Source: Alphaproteobacteria bacterium (GTDB lineage Bacteria > Pseudomonadota > Alphaproteobacteria > RF32 > CAG-239). From it: a stretch of DNA of 15,074 nt. Made by a program: the position numbers and the translations under genes. Positions 1 to 7,800 of this stretch are shown here, piece by piece (the first letter of the stretch is position 1; each line of letters begins with the position of its first letter). The stretch spans positions 1-15,074 of the forward strand of contig JAKSUO010000013.1 in assembly GCA_024408895.1 (NCBI GenBank), in the 5' to 3' direction. Below the pieces are notes generated by a model that had not been told where the DNA came from, did no database searches, and saw nothing but the letters and a program-made list of their open reading frames with translations.

Positions 1-2
1 GT

Positions 3-1265
3 AATGTTGATAGATATATCAGGGATAAACGTCATCAGGATGACAATGAAAATATAATTCTTTCAAAAGAAAGTATTATATCCAGCGGTGTGGAAATACC
101 GGAAGTATGGAAACGAATTCTGGCAGATCACGCTTATGTGGAAAGAGATTTTGATTTGAAAAAACTTTTGGGAGATGAGCAAAAAATCAAAAATTCGGAA
201 AAAGCGTTTGTCCGTTCGGGTATATATCCGTGTATGTTACAGGAGCAAAATAAAATTGTTGATATTCAAAAAGATTTTACATACACCTTAAAAGAACCGA
301 CGGATATAGGTGCTTATCGTACGCATTTGCCATTGTGTCAAACAGTTCAATATAGACCAGCGCATGGCGCAGAGGATACGGAAATTGACATCGGATGGAC
401 GAACAGAAGTTCTAATGATGCAGTTGGCACAACACCTGACACCAGTGAACTCGGACAAATATTGTCATACATTCCGGATAAGGAAGAAATGTTTGTCACA
501 ACTTTGAACGGTATGCTTGTAAAGGCAAATTTGGATAAGATTAAGTATCGTCTGACGTTTAACAATAAGTTGTTAAAGGCATATAAATATATAGAAGATA
601 TGCAGAATTTCGGTGAGGACACGACAGCTGATTATCTCTATACAGCCGGTATGCGTGCTATGTATGGGCGCAATCAGTTGGGAGACTATTTGAATTATAT
701 GGAATTTGAGAGAGATGTATCCAATTCTATGCAGGCTTTGGAAGATAAAGTTGGGGATATCAGAGAAAGTTTGTCATCAATATTTGTTGAGACCGATTAT
801 CAACTTGAGGAGGATTTCTCATTGTTAGAACAAGAAGATTACGATAAAGCATCTGAAGTTTTGAATGCTCAGAAAGAAATTTATCTTAATTTAGCAAAAA
901 ATGCACTCAAAAATGTTCAAGGCAAAACCAATTATCTTGCAAATAAAGTGGCTCAAGCACAACACAAAATAGCAGTTTTGGAAAAAGATGCGGATGAAGT
1001 TGTTCAAATCAGCGGATCTGAGGATTTGGACGAGCTTGATAATTATATTTTAACGCAAAATGCCGATGATGCGATTGCCGGTGAATATGATAAAGCCGGT
1101 GAAGAAGAGTTTTCGGCACAATTGAAAAAGATGTCTCGTCCGCTTTGTGTTTCTTATCCGGTTTCGGGAAAGACAGTTGCCTCGTCATCACAGAATAATG
1201 TAGTAAGTACCAATAATCTTGCCGTTGAAGCCAAAGCAAAGGCCATAGAAGATAAAAAAAAATAA
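3..1265 (+). CDS. Unidentified T4SS-operon protein, 5'-partial, coiled-coil rich
   Basis: The reading frame is open to the left edge (no stop from base 3), so this is the last 420 residues of a longer protein. A GTG at 90 is in frame but has no Shine-Dalgarno site before it and is probably an internal Val. The visible part is hydrophilic, with no signal peptide or membrane segment. A middle region has two cysteines (YPCML and LPLCQ). A long charged helical stretch encoded at about 729-1000, with heptad-like spacing, looks like a coiled coil. The tail is Ala/Lys/Ser-rich and ends in a Lys run encoded by poly-A. I do not recognise the family. It lies 15 bases upstream of virB8 on the same strand, so it is probably co-transcribed. 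It could be the hydrophilic C-terminal part of an extended VirB6, a VirB5-like component or a substrate; the sequence does not decide between these. The gene is secure, the function is not. Confidence 0.8.
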   Translation, partial: NVDRYIRDKRHQDDNENIILSKESIISSGVEIPEVWKRILADHAYVERDFDLKKLLGDEQKIKNSEKAFVRSGIYPCMLQEQNKIVDIQKDFTYTLKEPTDIGAYRTHLPLCQTVQYRPAHGAEDTEIDIGWTNRSSNDAVGTTPDTSELGQILSYIPDKEEMFVTTLNGMLVKANLDKIKYRLTFNNKLLKAYKYIEDMQNFGEDTTADYLYTAGMRAMYGRNQLGDYLNYMEFERDVSNSMQALEDKVGDIRESLSSIFVETDYQLEEDFSLLEQEDYDKASEVLNAQKEIYLNLAKNALKNVQGKTNYLANKVAQAQHKIAVLEKDADEVVQISGSEDLDELDNYILTQNADDAIAGEYDKAGEEEFSAQLKKMSRPLCVSYPVSGKTVASSSQNNVVSTNNLAVEAKAKAIEDKKK

Positions 1266-1280
1266 AAAAAAGAGGGGTAA

Positions 1281-2033
1281 ATGGCACAATTAGGAAATGG
1301 CATAAAAAAGGTTTTACTGACTAACGGTAAGGCTCAAAACAAGCAAGGTCCGGACATCCACTTTATAGAAGATAGTGATGCCGCCGAAACTTCTTCCAAA
1401 GAAACTTATTTCAGATGGGTGTCTCGTTTAGTTTTGTTGTGTGCCATTCTTTCTTTGGCGTTTTTTTTGAGTGCCTCTTTGGTTATCTTTCGGTTGGCAC
1501 CGGAAATTATCACCGAACCTTTATTGATAATTCGCCAAGATGAATCCTCAAAGATGGTTCGCTACGAACCGATGACAAAAGATATGCCGTCATTACGCCA
1601 ATTAACTGAAATGTATATTAAACAATATATTTCATTACGCAATACCGTTATTAATGATATGACAGAGATGAAAACACGGTGGGCGCCGGGCGGTATTGTT
1701 TATTATTTGTCGGCAATAGATGTGTATAGGGATTTCATTGGTCAAAACGCTGAAAGTATTGATAAAATGTTTGATAAAGGCTATTCCAGTGAAGTCAGAA
1801 TAGATGAAATGGAAAAAGAAAGTGAAAACAGTCCGGCGTGGCGTGTAAAATTTACGGTGTTCAATTTATCGCAAGAAAGGGGTTCATCAGGTGCGTTAAT
1901 CTTAAAAACAAAAAAATATCGCGCTTCCATCACTCCGAAATTCATTTCACAACGTAAGCTTGTTCGGGCGCGTTTAATTAATCCGCTCGGGTTTACGGTC
2001 ATAAAATATAATCAAAGTGAAATAAAGGAATAA
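1281..2033 (+). CDS. virB8: VirB8-family inner-membrane T4SS protein, first copy
   Basis: At 250 aa this is close to usual VirB8 length. It has a short cytoplasmic N-terminus (about residues 1-48), one membrane segment (about 49-70) and a periplasmic domain. Family signs are the helical stretch around YIKQYISLRNT (about 112-122), the DVYRDFI segment (147-153) and NPLGFTV near the C-terminus (234-240), a typical VirB8 closing motif. VirB8 is a bitopic scaffold that contacts VirB9, VirB10 and other subunits in the inner-membrane/arch part of the T4SS. The start is supported by AGAGGGG at 1271-1277, just before the ATG. It aligns by eye with the second virB8 at 2377-3123 (YIKQYISLRNT against FVRQYILLRTT; NPLGFTV against NPVGFKV), so the two are paralogues. 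The divergence suggests an old duplication with separate roles. Confidence 0.92.
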   Translation: MAQLGNGIKKVLLTNGKAQNKQGPDIHFIEDSDAAETSSKETYFRWVSRLVLLCAILSLAFFLSASLVIFRLAPEIITEPLLIIRQDESSKMVRYEPMTKDMPSLRQLTEMYIKQYISLRNTVINDMTEMKTRWAPGGIVYYLSAIDVYRDFIGQNAESIDKMFDKGYSSEVRIDEMEKESENSPAWRVKFTVFNLSQERGSSGALILKTKKYRASITPKFISQRKLVRARLINPLGFTVIKYNQSEIKE

Positions 2034-2066
2034 TTTATTTAATTTATTTTAATCTTTTTGTTCTAG

Positions 2067-2072
2067 TATAAT
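2067..2072 (+). promoter_or_regulatory. Possible internal promoter -10 box
   Basis: A perfect TATAAT lies 102 bases before the virB7 start. No convincing -35 is visible 16-18 bases upstream; that stretch is just T/A-rich. In AT-rich spacer DNA such a hexamer can arise by chance. If used, transcription would start near 2079, inside the left arm of the inverted repeat, allowing virB7 and downstream genes to be expressed separately from virB8. Confidence 0.25.
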
Positions 2073-2074
2073 GG

Positions 2075-2130
2075 ACAAGGGAGTCTCTTTTATATGCGTG
2101 AAACATCGTATATATAAGGGAAAACCTTGT
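2075..2130 (+). repeat. Imperfect inverted repeat / RNA hairpin upstream of virB7
   Basis: Outer arms ACAAGG (2075-2080) and CCTTGT (2125-2130) are perfectly complementary. Inner arms TATATGCG (2091-2098) and CGTATATA (2107-2114) pair over 8 bp with one G-T, closing an 8-base loop. Between them, part of CTCTTT can pair with AAGGGA. No T-run follows, so this is not a standard terminator. It could be an mRNA processing or stability structure, a DNA operator beside the TATAAT, or a remnant palindromic repeat. Confidence 0.5.
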
Positions 2131-2173
2131 AAATGACGGATTCTGTTTAAATGATAAAATGGAAAGAGAAAAG

Positions 2174-2362
2174 ATGTCTAAAAAAATATTGATATTGGTT
2201 TTATTTTTGGTTTTATCCGCTTGTACGTTGTTTGGTTCATACTATGAACCGGAAACAGTCGGCATCGGTAAAGATATCAACGAGTTGAAATTATCACCGT
2301 GTGCGTGTATGCAGATAGAACTGATAAAAAATGTGCCTGATTGGTTTTGGGAAACAATTTAG
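2174..2362 (+). CDS. virB7: VirB7-like outer-membrane lipoprotein
   Basis: This is a 62-aa lipoprotein: two lysines, a hydrophobic stretch and a lipobox L14-S15-A16-C17, giving a mature chain of 46 residues starting at Cys17. An in-frame ATG at 2159 would add five residues (MEREK). I prefer 2174 because it gives a classic signal and has purine-rich sequence just upstream. The mature part has SPCAC and PDWFW motifs. VirB7 lipoproteins stabilise VirB9 at the outer membrane, in Agrobacterium through a disulfide, and the SPCAC cysteines could do the same here. Identity rests on lipoprotein nature, size and position between two virB8 genes and just before virB9, because VirB7 sequences are poorly conserved. 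It ends 14 bases before the second virB8. Confidence 0.75.
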   Translation: MSKKILILVLFLVLSACTLFGSYYEPETVGIGKDINELKLSPCACMQIELIKNVPDWFWETI

Positions 2363-2376
2363 ATGGGATAAATTAA

Positions 2377-3123
2377 ATGGCTGATCAGTTAGGAACAAAC
2401 AATACTCAACAAAAATTGATAGCGGGGCAAAGCATACGTCCCGAAGTTCGTCATGTTGTACGCAATATCAATCACAGTGAGGACAGTTTAGTTGTCAATG
2501 CCAGTGAAAAAAGATATTTGTGGACGGCGCGTGCTTTTGCGGTGGTGACGGCTATCAGTCTTTGTTGCAATTTATTATTGTTGCTGACGGTGTCAAATAT
2601 TTTACCTCTGTATAGAGTTGAGCCGTATTTGTTGACTTTGTCCGATAAAAAAGAACAAGTGTATAATGTTATTCCATACAGTAAAGATATGGAATCGCAA
2701 AAAGCCATAACAGAAACTTTTGTCAGACAATATATTTTATTGAGGACCACATTACTGCCGGATATAGATGAAATGCTGTCGCGGTGGCAAGAAGGCGGTG
2801 ATTTGCAAGAAATGTCAGCGCCGGTTGTTTATCAGGATTTTATAAAAAATACCGGAACAGTATTGCTGCAACGTATGAAACGCGACGGTTTAACAAGCAA
2901 TGTCAAAATTGTTACCGTTAATGAAATTGAAGACGGAGTTTGGCAGGTAGAATATAAAATAGATTATTATTTACCATCGTCGTCACAACCGACATCTTAT
3001 CGTTATAGAGCGAGTTTGAGAGTACAATATATACATCGCCGTGTTAAATATGGTGAACGCTTGAAAAATCCGGTTGGATTCAAGGTTATTTCATACGGCA
3101 CCAAAAAATTGGAAGATAAATAA
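2377..3123 (+). CDS. virB8: VirB8-family inner-membrane T4SS protein, second copy
   Basis: At 248 aa it has the same architecture as the first copy: cytoplasmic N-terminus (about 1-50), one membrane segment (about 51-72, ending in a Leu run) and a periplasmic VirB8 domain. Matching positions include FVRQYILLRTT (115-125), VVYQDFI (150-156) and NPVGFKV (231-237). The N-terminus is unrelated to that of the first copy, so cytoplasmic partners may differ. The upstream site is weak (GGGA about 8 bases before the ATG). virB9 follows 14 bases downstream. Paired VirB8 paralogues are known in Rickettsiales-type T4SSs. Here they may form a hetero-oligomeric periplasmic arch, or one may be specialised, for example to hold the unusual repeat-protein rod. 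That last point is inference. Confidence 0.92.
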   Translation: MADQLGTNNTQQKLIAGQSIRPEVRHVVRNINHSEDSLVVNASEKRYLWTARAFAVVTAISLCCNLLLLLTVSNILPLYRVEPYLLTLSDKKEQVYNVIPYSKDMESQKAITETFVRQYILLRTTLLPDIDEMLSRWQEGGDLQEMSAPVVYQDFIKNTGTVLLQRMKRDGLTSNVKIVTVNEIEDGVWQVEYKIDYYLPSSSQPTSYRYRASLRVQYIHRRVKYGERLKNPVGFKVISYGTKKLEDK

Positions 3124-3137
3124 AAGGATATGTTACC

Positions 3138-4832
3138 ATGAGAATAAACTTTAAAAAATTTATTTTAATTTTAACAGGGACCATGATTTGCCTAAGCGCG
3201 CACGCCGCATTAGTGGATGAAAGCACAATGGATCAGGCTGCGGACCAATCTAATGGTAATTATCAGGCTATGAATATGAATTATGCCGGATTTAATTCCC
3301 TTGGTATGACACAAAAGGCGTGGTTGGATCCGTTACAAAATTTGGGAGAAGGCCAAAGCAAACCGGCATATTCAAAATATTATTGGACTCCGGATTTGGT
3401 GTTGCCGATTCGTTTGCGTGAAGCCATGTTGACGATGATAAATTTTCCGGAGTGGGAACTTATTGAAAAAATCTTTATAGGTGATCCGGCAGCGTTCAGA
3501 GGGGATATTGTCGGAACAAATACCGTGATGTTATATCCAAATCCTGGTGCGCCTGTTGGTGTTGATACAAACGTAATGATATTCGGCCGGTCCGGTAACA
3601 AATATGTTTTTTATGTAAGAAGTGAAGGTACAAATACGGAGCGTTTAACTAATTCCGTGATAGATATAGATGTTGTTGATAACGCCGGCACATCGGGAGG
3701 TAGTCCCAGTAGCAGCTCGGGTGTATTAAATGGCCGAAGCGGTGGGCATATCAATGCCAGCGGGTTTATGAGCAATAGCCAAAAGATGACGGATGCAACA
3801 TTTACCAGACGTTTTTTAAAAGAGGATTGGTTGAAAAGTATTCCGATGGATCCGACCAAGTTCAAATTTGATGTTGAAATATATGTGCCAAATCCTGATG
3901 ATGTGGTTATTGCGCCTGAAAGAGTATGGCATGACGATATTTTCACATATATAGATTTGGGCGAAAAAGCCTTGAATATGGTTCAAAGACCGATTGTAAC
4001 TTTGATTGTTGAACGTGTGGAAACACCAGTCGGCTTTAGAACGAAAGGACCGAATAATCGTTTGATTATTGTTGAAGGTATAGGGGATATGGTTTTGCGT
4101 AATGGCAAGCGCATGGTTTGCTTAAAAATGCGCCGTTCCGATGAAGAAGGTTTGCAATATGTTACCTATGCCGAAAATGATAACGATTGGGATGTTGGTC
4201 CGAAAATTCCGGGTGGCAAAGAAGGAAACAGCGGTTCTGCCGGTAATGCAACAAGTGCTGGCGGCGTAGCTGATTCATCCGCTGGAAATGGCGGTAATGT
4301 TGGCGCGAATGCTTCAGGAAATTCTTTGGAAAACGGTAATGCGGGTTTCGGTGGCGGTGTAGCCAGCAGTGTTGGCGAAAACGGTAATGTGGGCCTCGGT
4401 GGCGGTGTAGCCAGCAGTGTTGGCGAAAACGGTGTTATCAGTGCCGGAAATTATGCAGGAGCAGCAAATATCAATTGCGATAAGATGTATCAAATTGATC
4501 GCGCAAACGGTAGCGGTATCATAAATCAGTATCCGCAATATAAATACGGAGCCGGTTTCCAAGGGGATGAAAATGAAAGTTTGTCCATAGAACTCGGTAC
4601 AGATGCCAGTGTTAATAATCTGGAGGCTTTATGGCAGGATTTGTCAGGCAGATATTCTAATTTATTAAGCGGGTATGAACCTTTTTATTCGGTAGATACA
4701 CCGGCGGACGGACAAGGCAAAGAATTATTCCATTTGCGTGTCGGACCGATTAAGAATTTGGACAGCGGTGATTCAATCTGCAGCCAATTGGGACGTAATG
4801 GTGTATTTTGCAGCGTAGTAAGGGTACAATAG
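3138..4832 (+). CDS. virB9: VirB9/CagX-family protein with C-terminal SPOR domain
   Basis: At 564 aa this is about twice the length of a typical VirB9. It has a Sec signal peptide at residues 1-23 (cleavage after AHA). The N-terminal VirB9 domain spans about 85-180, including the TNVMIFGRSGNKYVFYV segment. A Ser/Gly insertion lies at about 183-212. The C-terminal VirB9 domain (about 235-333) contains VWHDDIFTYIDLG and NRLIIVEGIGDMVLRNGKR. A Gly/Asn/Ala/Ser linker (about 358-445) carries two 16-residue repeats. Residues about 481-564 look like a SPOR domain: LSIELGTDAS with a helix, then LFHLRVGPI, SICSQLGRNGVFCSVV with paired Cys548 and Cys558. VirB9 forms the outer-membrane core with VirB7 and the VirB10 C-domain; SPOR domains bind peptidoglycan stripped of peptide stems. 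The start is supported by AAAAGGA at 3122-3128. The VirB9 call is secure; the SPOR call is by pattern only. Confidence 0.92.
   Translation: MRINFKKFILILTGTMICLSAHAALVDESTMDQAADQSNGNYQAMNMNYAGFNSLGMTQKAWLDPLQNLGEGQSKPAYSKYYWTPDLVLPIRLREAMLTMINFPEWELIEKIFIGDPAAFRGDIVGTNTVMLYPNPGAPVGVDTNVMIFGRSGNKYVFYVRSEGTNTERLTNSVIDIDVVDNAGTSGGSPSSSSGVLNGRSGGHINASGFMSNSQKMTDATFTRRFLKEDWLKSIPMDPTKFKFDVEIYVPNPDDVVIAPERVWHDDIFTYIDLGEKALNMVQRPIVTLIVERVETPVGFRTKGPNNRLIIVEGIGDMVLRNGKRMVCLKMRRSDEEGLQYVTYAENDNDWDVGPKIPGGKEGNSGSAGNATSAGGVADSSAGNGGNVGANASGNSLENGNAGFGGGVASSVGENGNVGLGGGVASSVGENGVISAGNYAGAANINCDKMYQIDRANGSGIINQYPQYKYGAGFQGDENESLSIELGTDASVNNLEALWQDLSGRYSNLLSGYEPFYSVDTPADGQGKELFHLRVGPIKNLDSGDSICSQLGRNGVFCSVVRVQ
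4329..4424 (+). repeat. Two tandem 48-bp repeats in the virB9 linker
   Basis: Two adjacent 48-bp units encode ENGNAGFGGGVASSVG and ENGNVGLGGGVASSVG (residues 398-429), followed by the start of a third (ENG). A 38-base stretch starting at 4348 recurs identically at 4396, pointing to recent duplication. The ENGNVG core resembles the motif repeated in the next gene. Confidence 0.85.
4578..4829 (+). other. SPOR-like domain coding segment of virB9
   Basis: This encodes residues 481-564. The pattern is two short beta-alpha units: SIELGTDAS then LEALWQDLSGRY, and LFHLRVGPI then SGDSICSQLGRNGVFCSVV. This matches the usual SPOR layout (beta strand ending in LG, helix, RVGPF-type strand, helix, final strand), and the two cysteines in the last helix and strand are frequent in alphaproteobacterial SPOR domains. 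It probably anchors or targets the core complex at peptidoglycan. Recognised by pattern only. Confidence 0.78.
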
Positions 4833-4841
4833 AGGTGATTA

Positions 4842-7800
4842 ATGAGTGATGAGCCGTTAACACATTCGGACAGATATGTTCGCAAAACAAATAAAATAAT
4901 TCTTATTGTGGGAATTATATGCCTTGCTGTATTCTTGTTCAGTTTATTGCTATTGAATCAACCGGCGGAGCAGGAAGAACAGCAGCATTATGAGTTTGAG
5001 AAAACAATTGAGAGCGAAACTGTAATAGATGCGGCACCGACTGAAGATATGTCGGCGGAAATTGAATTTGATCAAACAGAAGAAACCGAACGTCCGATAA
5101 CAATGACTCCGAATCCCGTTAATATGGGGCAGGTAGTTATCGGTAACAATGCCGGTAATGTTTTGACCATCGGTACCAATGGAAAACGGGCGATTCGCGT
5201 TCTTTCGGTAGAATTGGAAGACGCACCGTTTGAGGGTTTTACTTATGAATCTGATTGTAATAATAAAGAATTGCGTGGTAAAATAACCTGTACGGTTATT
5301 ATGAATTGGCTGCCGACAGTTGCGGAAAATGTTCAAAACAACTTCAAAATCATTTGGCATGAAACTAATGTTTCGGAAGCAAATGCCAAACATGATGAAG
5401 TTCCGGTATATGGAAGTTCCGTACGCAAAGAAGATTGCAATTTCTGCAGTAGTGACGTGCCGACAGGTACGGATGGCAGTTTTGAAAAAAGCGGTGGCGG
5501 ACAGGCTGTTGGCGGTAATGTGCGCTACGCTGTTGGGCCTGATGGAAAAATTATCGGCAAAATAGATGAAGATGGTATTGTTTATGACGCGAACGGCAAT
5601 GAAATTGGCCGTATAAATGCCAGCGGTATGGTTGTTGACAAAGACGGCAATATCATAGGCGTTGCCTCAACCGGAAAATTGGTTTTGGATGAAAACGGTA
5701 ATGTTATTGGCTATGTAGATACAAACGGCATTGCGCATGATAATGATGGCAATGTTATAGGCACAATCCTTTCAGACGGAACAATTGTAGATGCCAACGG
5801 TAAAGTTATTGGAAAATCAGCTGATTACGGATATGTTTATGATAATGCAGGCAACCTCGTGGGCAGAGTGATGTCGGACGGTTCAGTTGTGGACTTGGAT
5901 GGTGAAATTATCGGAAAATTGGATAAAGACGGCAAAGTTGTTGATTTTAACGGTAATGTCATAGGTCATGTTGCAAAATCCGGTGAAGTTGTCACCGATG
6001 CCAATGGCAATCAAATAGGTATTGTTTTACCAAATGGTGATGTTGTTGATGAAGACGGCAATGTTGTTGGTAAAATGGGTGACGATGGCTCTGTGTCAAC
6101 GGTACAAACAATCGGAAAAAGAGGCTCAGCGCAACGTTTGGTTGTTGATAAAGATGGTAATGTTATCGGTTATAAAGGAGATAAAGGGGATGTCTATGAC
6201 TTTGCCGGTAACCGAATTGGATATGTTGGCGATAATGGCGATGTTATTGATAATAATGGTAATATTATCGGTAGACAAAGCGATGAGTTTCTTGATTTAT
6301 CCGTTGATGAAAATGGCAATGTTATCGGCTATATAGATAAAGAAGGCATGGTACATGGTGCCGATGGGCAAATTATAGGATATGCTGATGAAAACGGCAA
6401 TATTATCGGCAATTTGCCGCAAAGAAATATTATTGGAAAAAGCAAAGAAGCTGTTTATGACGATAATGGCAATATTATCGGTTATGTTGATACAAACGGT
6501 GTTGTTAAAGATATCAATGGCACTGTGATTGGCCATAAAGATGAAAATGGGAATATTATGGATTCCAACGGCAATGTAGTTGCTTCAGTTAATAAGGTAA
6601 TCGGCCACATTGAAACCTCCAAGTTTGCGGTGGACGCTCAAGGCAGAGTGATTGGGACGATAGATGAAAACGGTAAAGTTGTTGATTCTAATGGAAATAT
6701 CATCGGCCGTGTGGATGAAAACGGTAATGTTGTTGATTCTGGCGAAAATATTATCGGCACAGTAGGCAAAGAACAAAAAATAGCAAAAGATGACAACGGC
6801 AATGTCATCGGAACTGTTGATGAAAAAGGTGATGTTATAGATACAAACGGCAATGTTGTAGGTCATGTTGATTCCAACGGCAATGTAGTTGCTTCAGTTA
6901 ATAAGGTAATCGGCCACATTGAAACCTCCAAGTTTGCGGTGGACGCTCAAGGCAGAGTGATTGGGACGATAGATGAAAACGGTAAAGTTGTTGATTCTAA
7001 TGGAAATATCATCGGCCGTGTGGATGAAAACGGTAATGTTGTTGATTCTGGCGAAAATATTATCGGCACAGTAGGCAAAGAACAAAAAATAGCAAAAGAT
7101 GACAACGGCAATGTCATCGGAACTGTTGATGAAAAAGGTGATGTTATAGATACAAACGGCAATGTTGTAGGTCATGTTGATTCCAATGGCAATGTGATTG
7201 TACCGGTTGGCGAGGGAATTGACCAAACAGCAGCAACTAAGTTGGCGATTGATGCTCAAGGCAGAGTGATTGGGACGATAGATGAAAACGGCAATGTTAT
7301 TGATTCAGAAGGTAACATCATCGGCCGTGTGGATGAAAACGGTAATGTTGTTCAGTACGCTTCTGATGAAGGACGGGTTATAGGTTCTGCCGGTCAACAG
7401 ATGGAACTTGCTTTAGATGAGAACGGAAAAATCATAGGGTATATGGATGAAAACGGAGATGTGTATGATGAAAACGGTAATGTTATCGGCCATACTAATG
7501 AAGACGGAACAGTTATTGACAGTGATAATAACGTTATAGGTCATAAAGGTAAAAAAGTGCATGTAGCCTATGATAATGACGGAAAAATAATGGGCTATGT
7601 AGATGAAAAAGGTGTTGTTCGCAATAGGTCTAACGATATTATAGGAGTGATAGATTCCAAAGGCAATGTAAAGTCATTCGGTCGCAAAATTATCGGTGGT
7701 TCTATCAATAAAGATTTGCTTCCGATTACACCTAGCGGGCACATTCTAGGAACAATCAATAATCGCGGTGAAGTCATAAGTCAGCAAAAAGTTGTCGGAA

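Larger units (their letters stand above)
2034..2173 (+). other. Spacer upstream of virB7 with promoter-like and structured elements
   Basis: This is the longest non-coding gap inside the operon; all other gene gaps are under 20 bases. It opens with a T-rich run, then a perfect TATAAT at 2067-2072 and an imperfect inverted repeat at 2075-2130. Two tiny frames lie inside: MRETSYI (2094-2117), preceded by GGGAG at 2079-2083, and MTDSV (2133-2150). Both are too short to call as genes. A leader or internal regulatory role is possible but unproven. Confidence 0.5.

Noticed and set aside
90..92. GTG as the start of the first gene
   Set aside because: No ribosome binding site precedes it and the frame stays open to the window edge, so the gene most likely starts outside.
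2159..2173. Upstream ATG as the start of virB7
   Set aside because: It would put MEREK before the signal peptide and lacks a ribosome site; the ATG at 2174 gives a normal lipoprotein signal.
6585..7259. Open frames on the minus strand over the duplicated repeats
   Set aside because: They are the complement of repetitive codons with no start signals. The two copies are open only because the DNA is duplicated.
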